Below, piece by piece: positions 6,283 to 6,325 of a DNA stretch of 6,325 nt. The DNA comes from CAZYCC01 sp964645985 (lineage in GTDB: Bacteria > Bacillota > Clostridia > Oscillospirales > CAG-272). Both the position numbers and the translations under genes were made by a program. The notes under the pieces are model-generated. The model did not search any database. It was given only the letters and a program-made list of their open reading frames with translations, and had not been told where the DNA came from. Every line of letters begins with the position of its first letter. Position 1 is the stretch's first letter. The stretch is from positions 1 to 6,325 of the forward strand of contig CAZYCC010000091.1 in assembly GCA_964645985.1 (NCBI GenBank). Direction: 5' to 3'.

Positions 6283-6325
6283 AAAACGATATTTAGAAAC
6301 GGCAGCTCGGATTTCGCAAATCCTC
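6283..6325 (+). repeat. Partial second copy of the dispersed repeat
   Basis: Bases 6283-6305 match 128-150 at 22 of 23 positions (AAAACGATATTTAG, then AACGGCAG), in the same orientation. The following bases GCAGCTCGGATTTCGCA resemble the GCAGT..AAATTTCGACA core of the left array. The copy runs off the window edge, so its length and copy number are unknown. Confidence 0.8.

Noticed and set aside
128..6305. Composite transposon or genomic island bounded by direct repeats
   Set aside because: The shared sequence at both ends is only about 23 bp of strong identity, one end belongs to a tandem array, no transposase or integrase is present, and the enclosed genes include core housekeeping genes.

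Overview
The window is very GC-rich chromosomal DNA carrying five complete protein genes, two intergenic regulatory stretches and a family of short degenerate repeats. No tRNA, rRNA, CRISPR array, transposase or integrase was found. The gene set is NrdR, a CapA-type lipoprotein, a membrane-anchored metallophosphoesterase, YebC, and a secreted SGNH hydrolase carrying a dockerin-like module and an InlB/Flg_new-type repeat. Together with strong GGAGG ribosome binding sites, this suggests a GC-rich Gram-positive anaerobe of the Clostridia, of the gut or rumen type. That placement is inference from content and style, not a database match.

Layout, left to right. Positions 1-378 hold no credible gene. 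They contain three consecutive hairpins (14-67), then a degenerate tandem repeat with a period near 56 bp, nested in a unit near 110 bp, which runs almost to the end of the first gene. Three minus-strand genes follow in transcription order: nrdR (3407-2946), the CapA-family lipoprotein (2949-1717, GTG start overlapping the nrdR stop by 4 bp) and the metallophosphoesterase (1641-379). A GC hairpin with seven Ts (1680-1660) lies between the last two, so the third gene probably depends on read-through. The 257-bp region 3408-3664 is a divergent promoter region with a good extended -10 promoter candidate in each direction. The plus-strand gene 3665-5302 encodes the modular secreted SGNH hydrolase. 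It converges on yebC (6192-5437, minus), and the two share a strong bidirectional terminator at 5364-5392, preceded by two related 24-bp units. The last 50 bases contain the start of another copy of the left-hand repeat family.

Functionally, nrdR (repressor of ribonucleotide reductase genes) and yebC (transcription or translation factor) are housekeeping genes. The other three act at or outside the membrane. I see no new multi-gene system. The least explained items are the repeat family found at both ends, and the domain order and slightly altered catalytic Asp/His spacing of the SGNH hydrolase.
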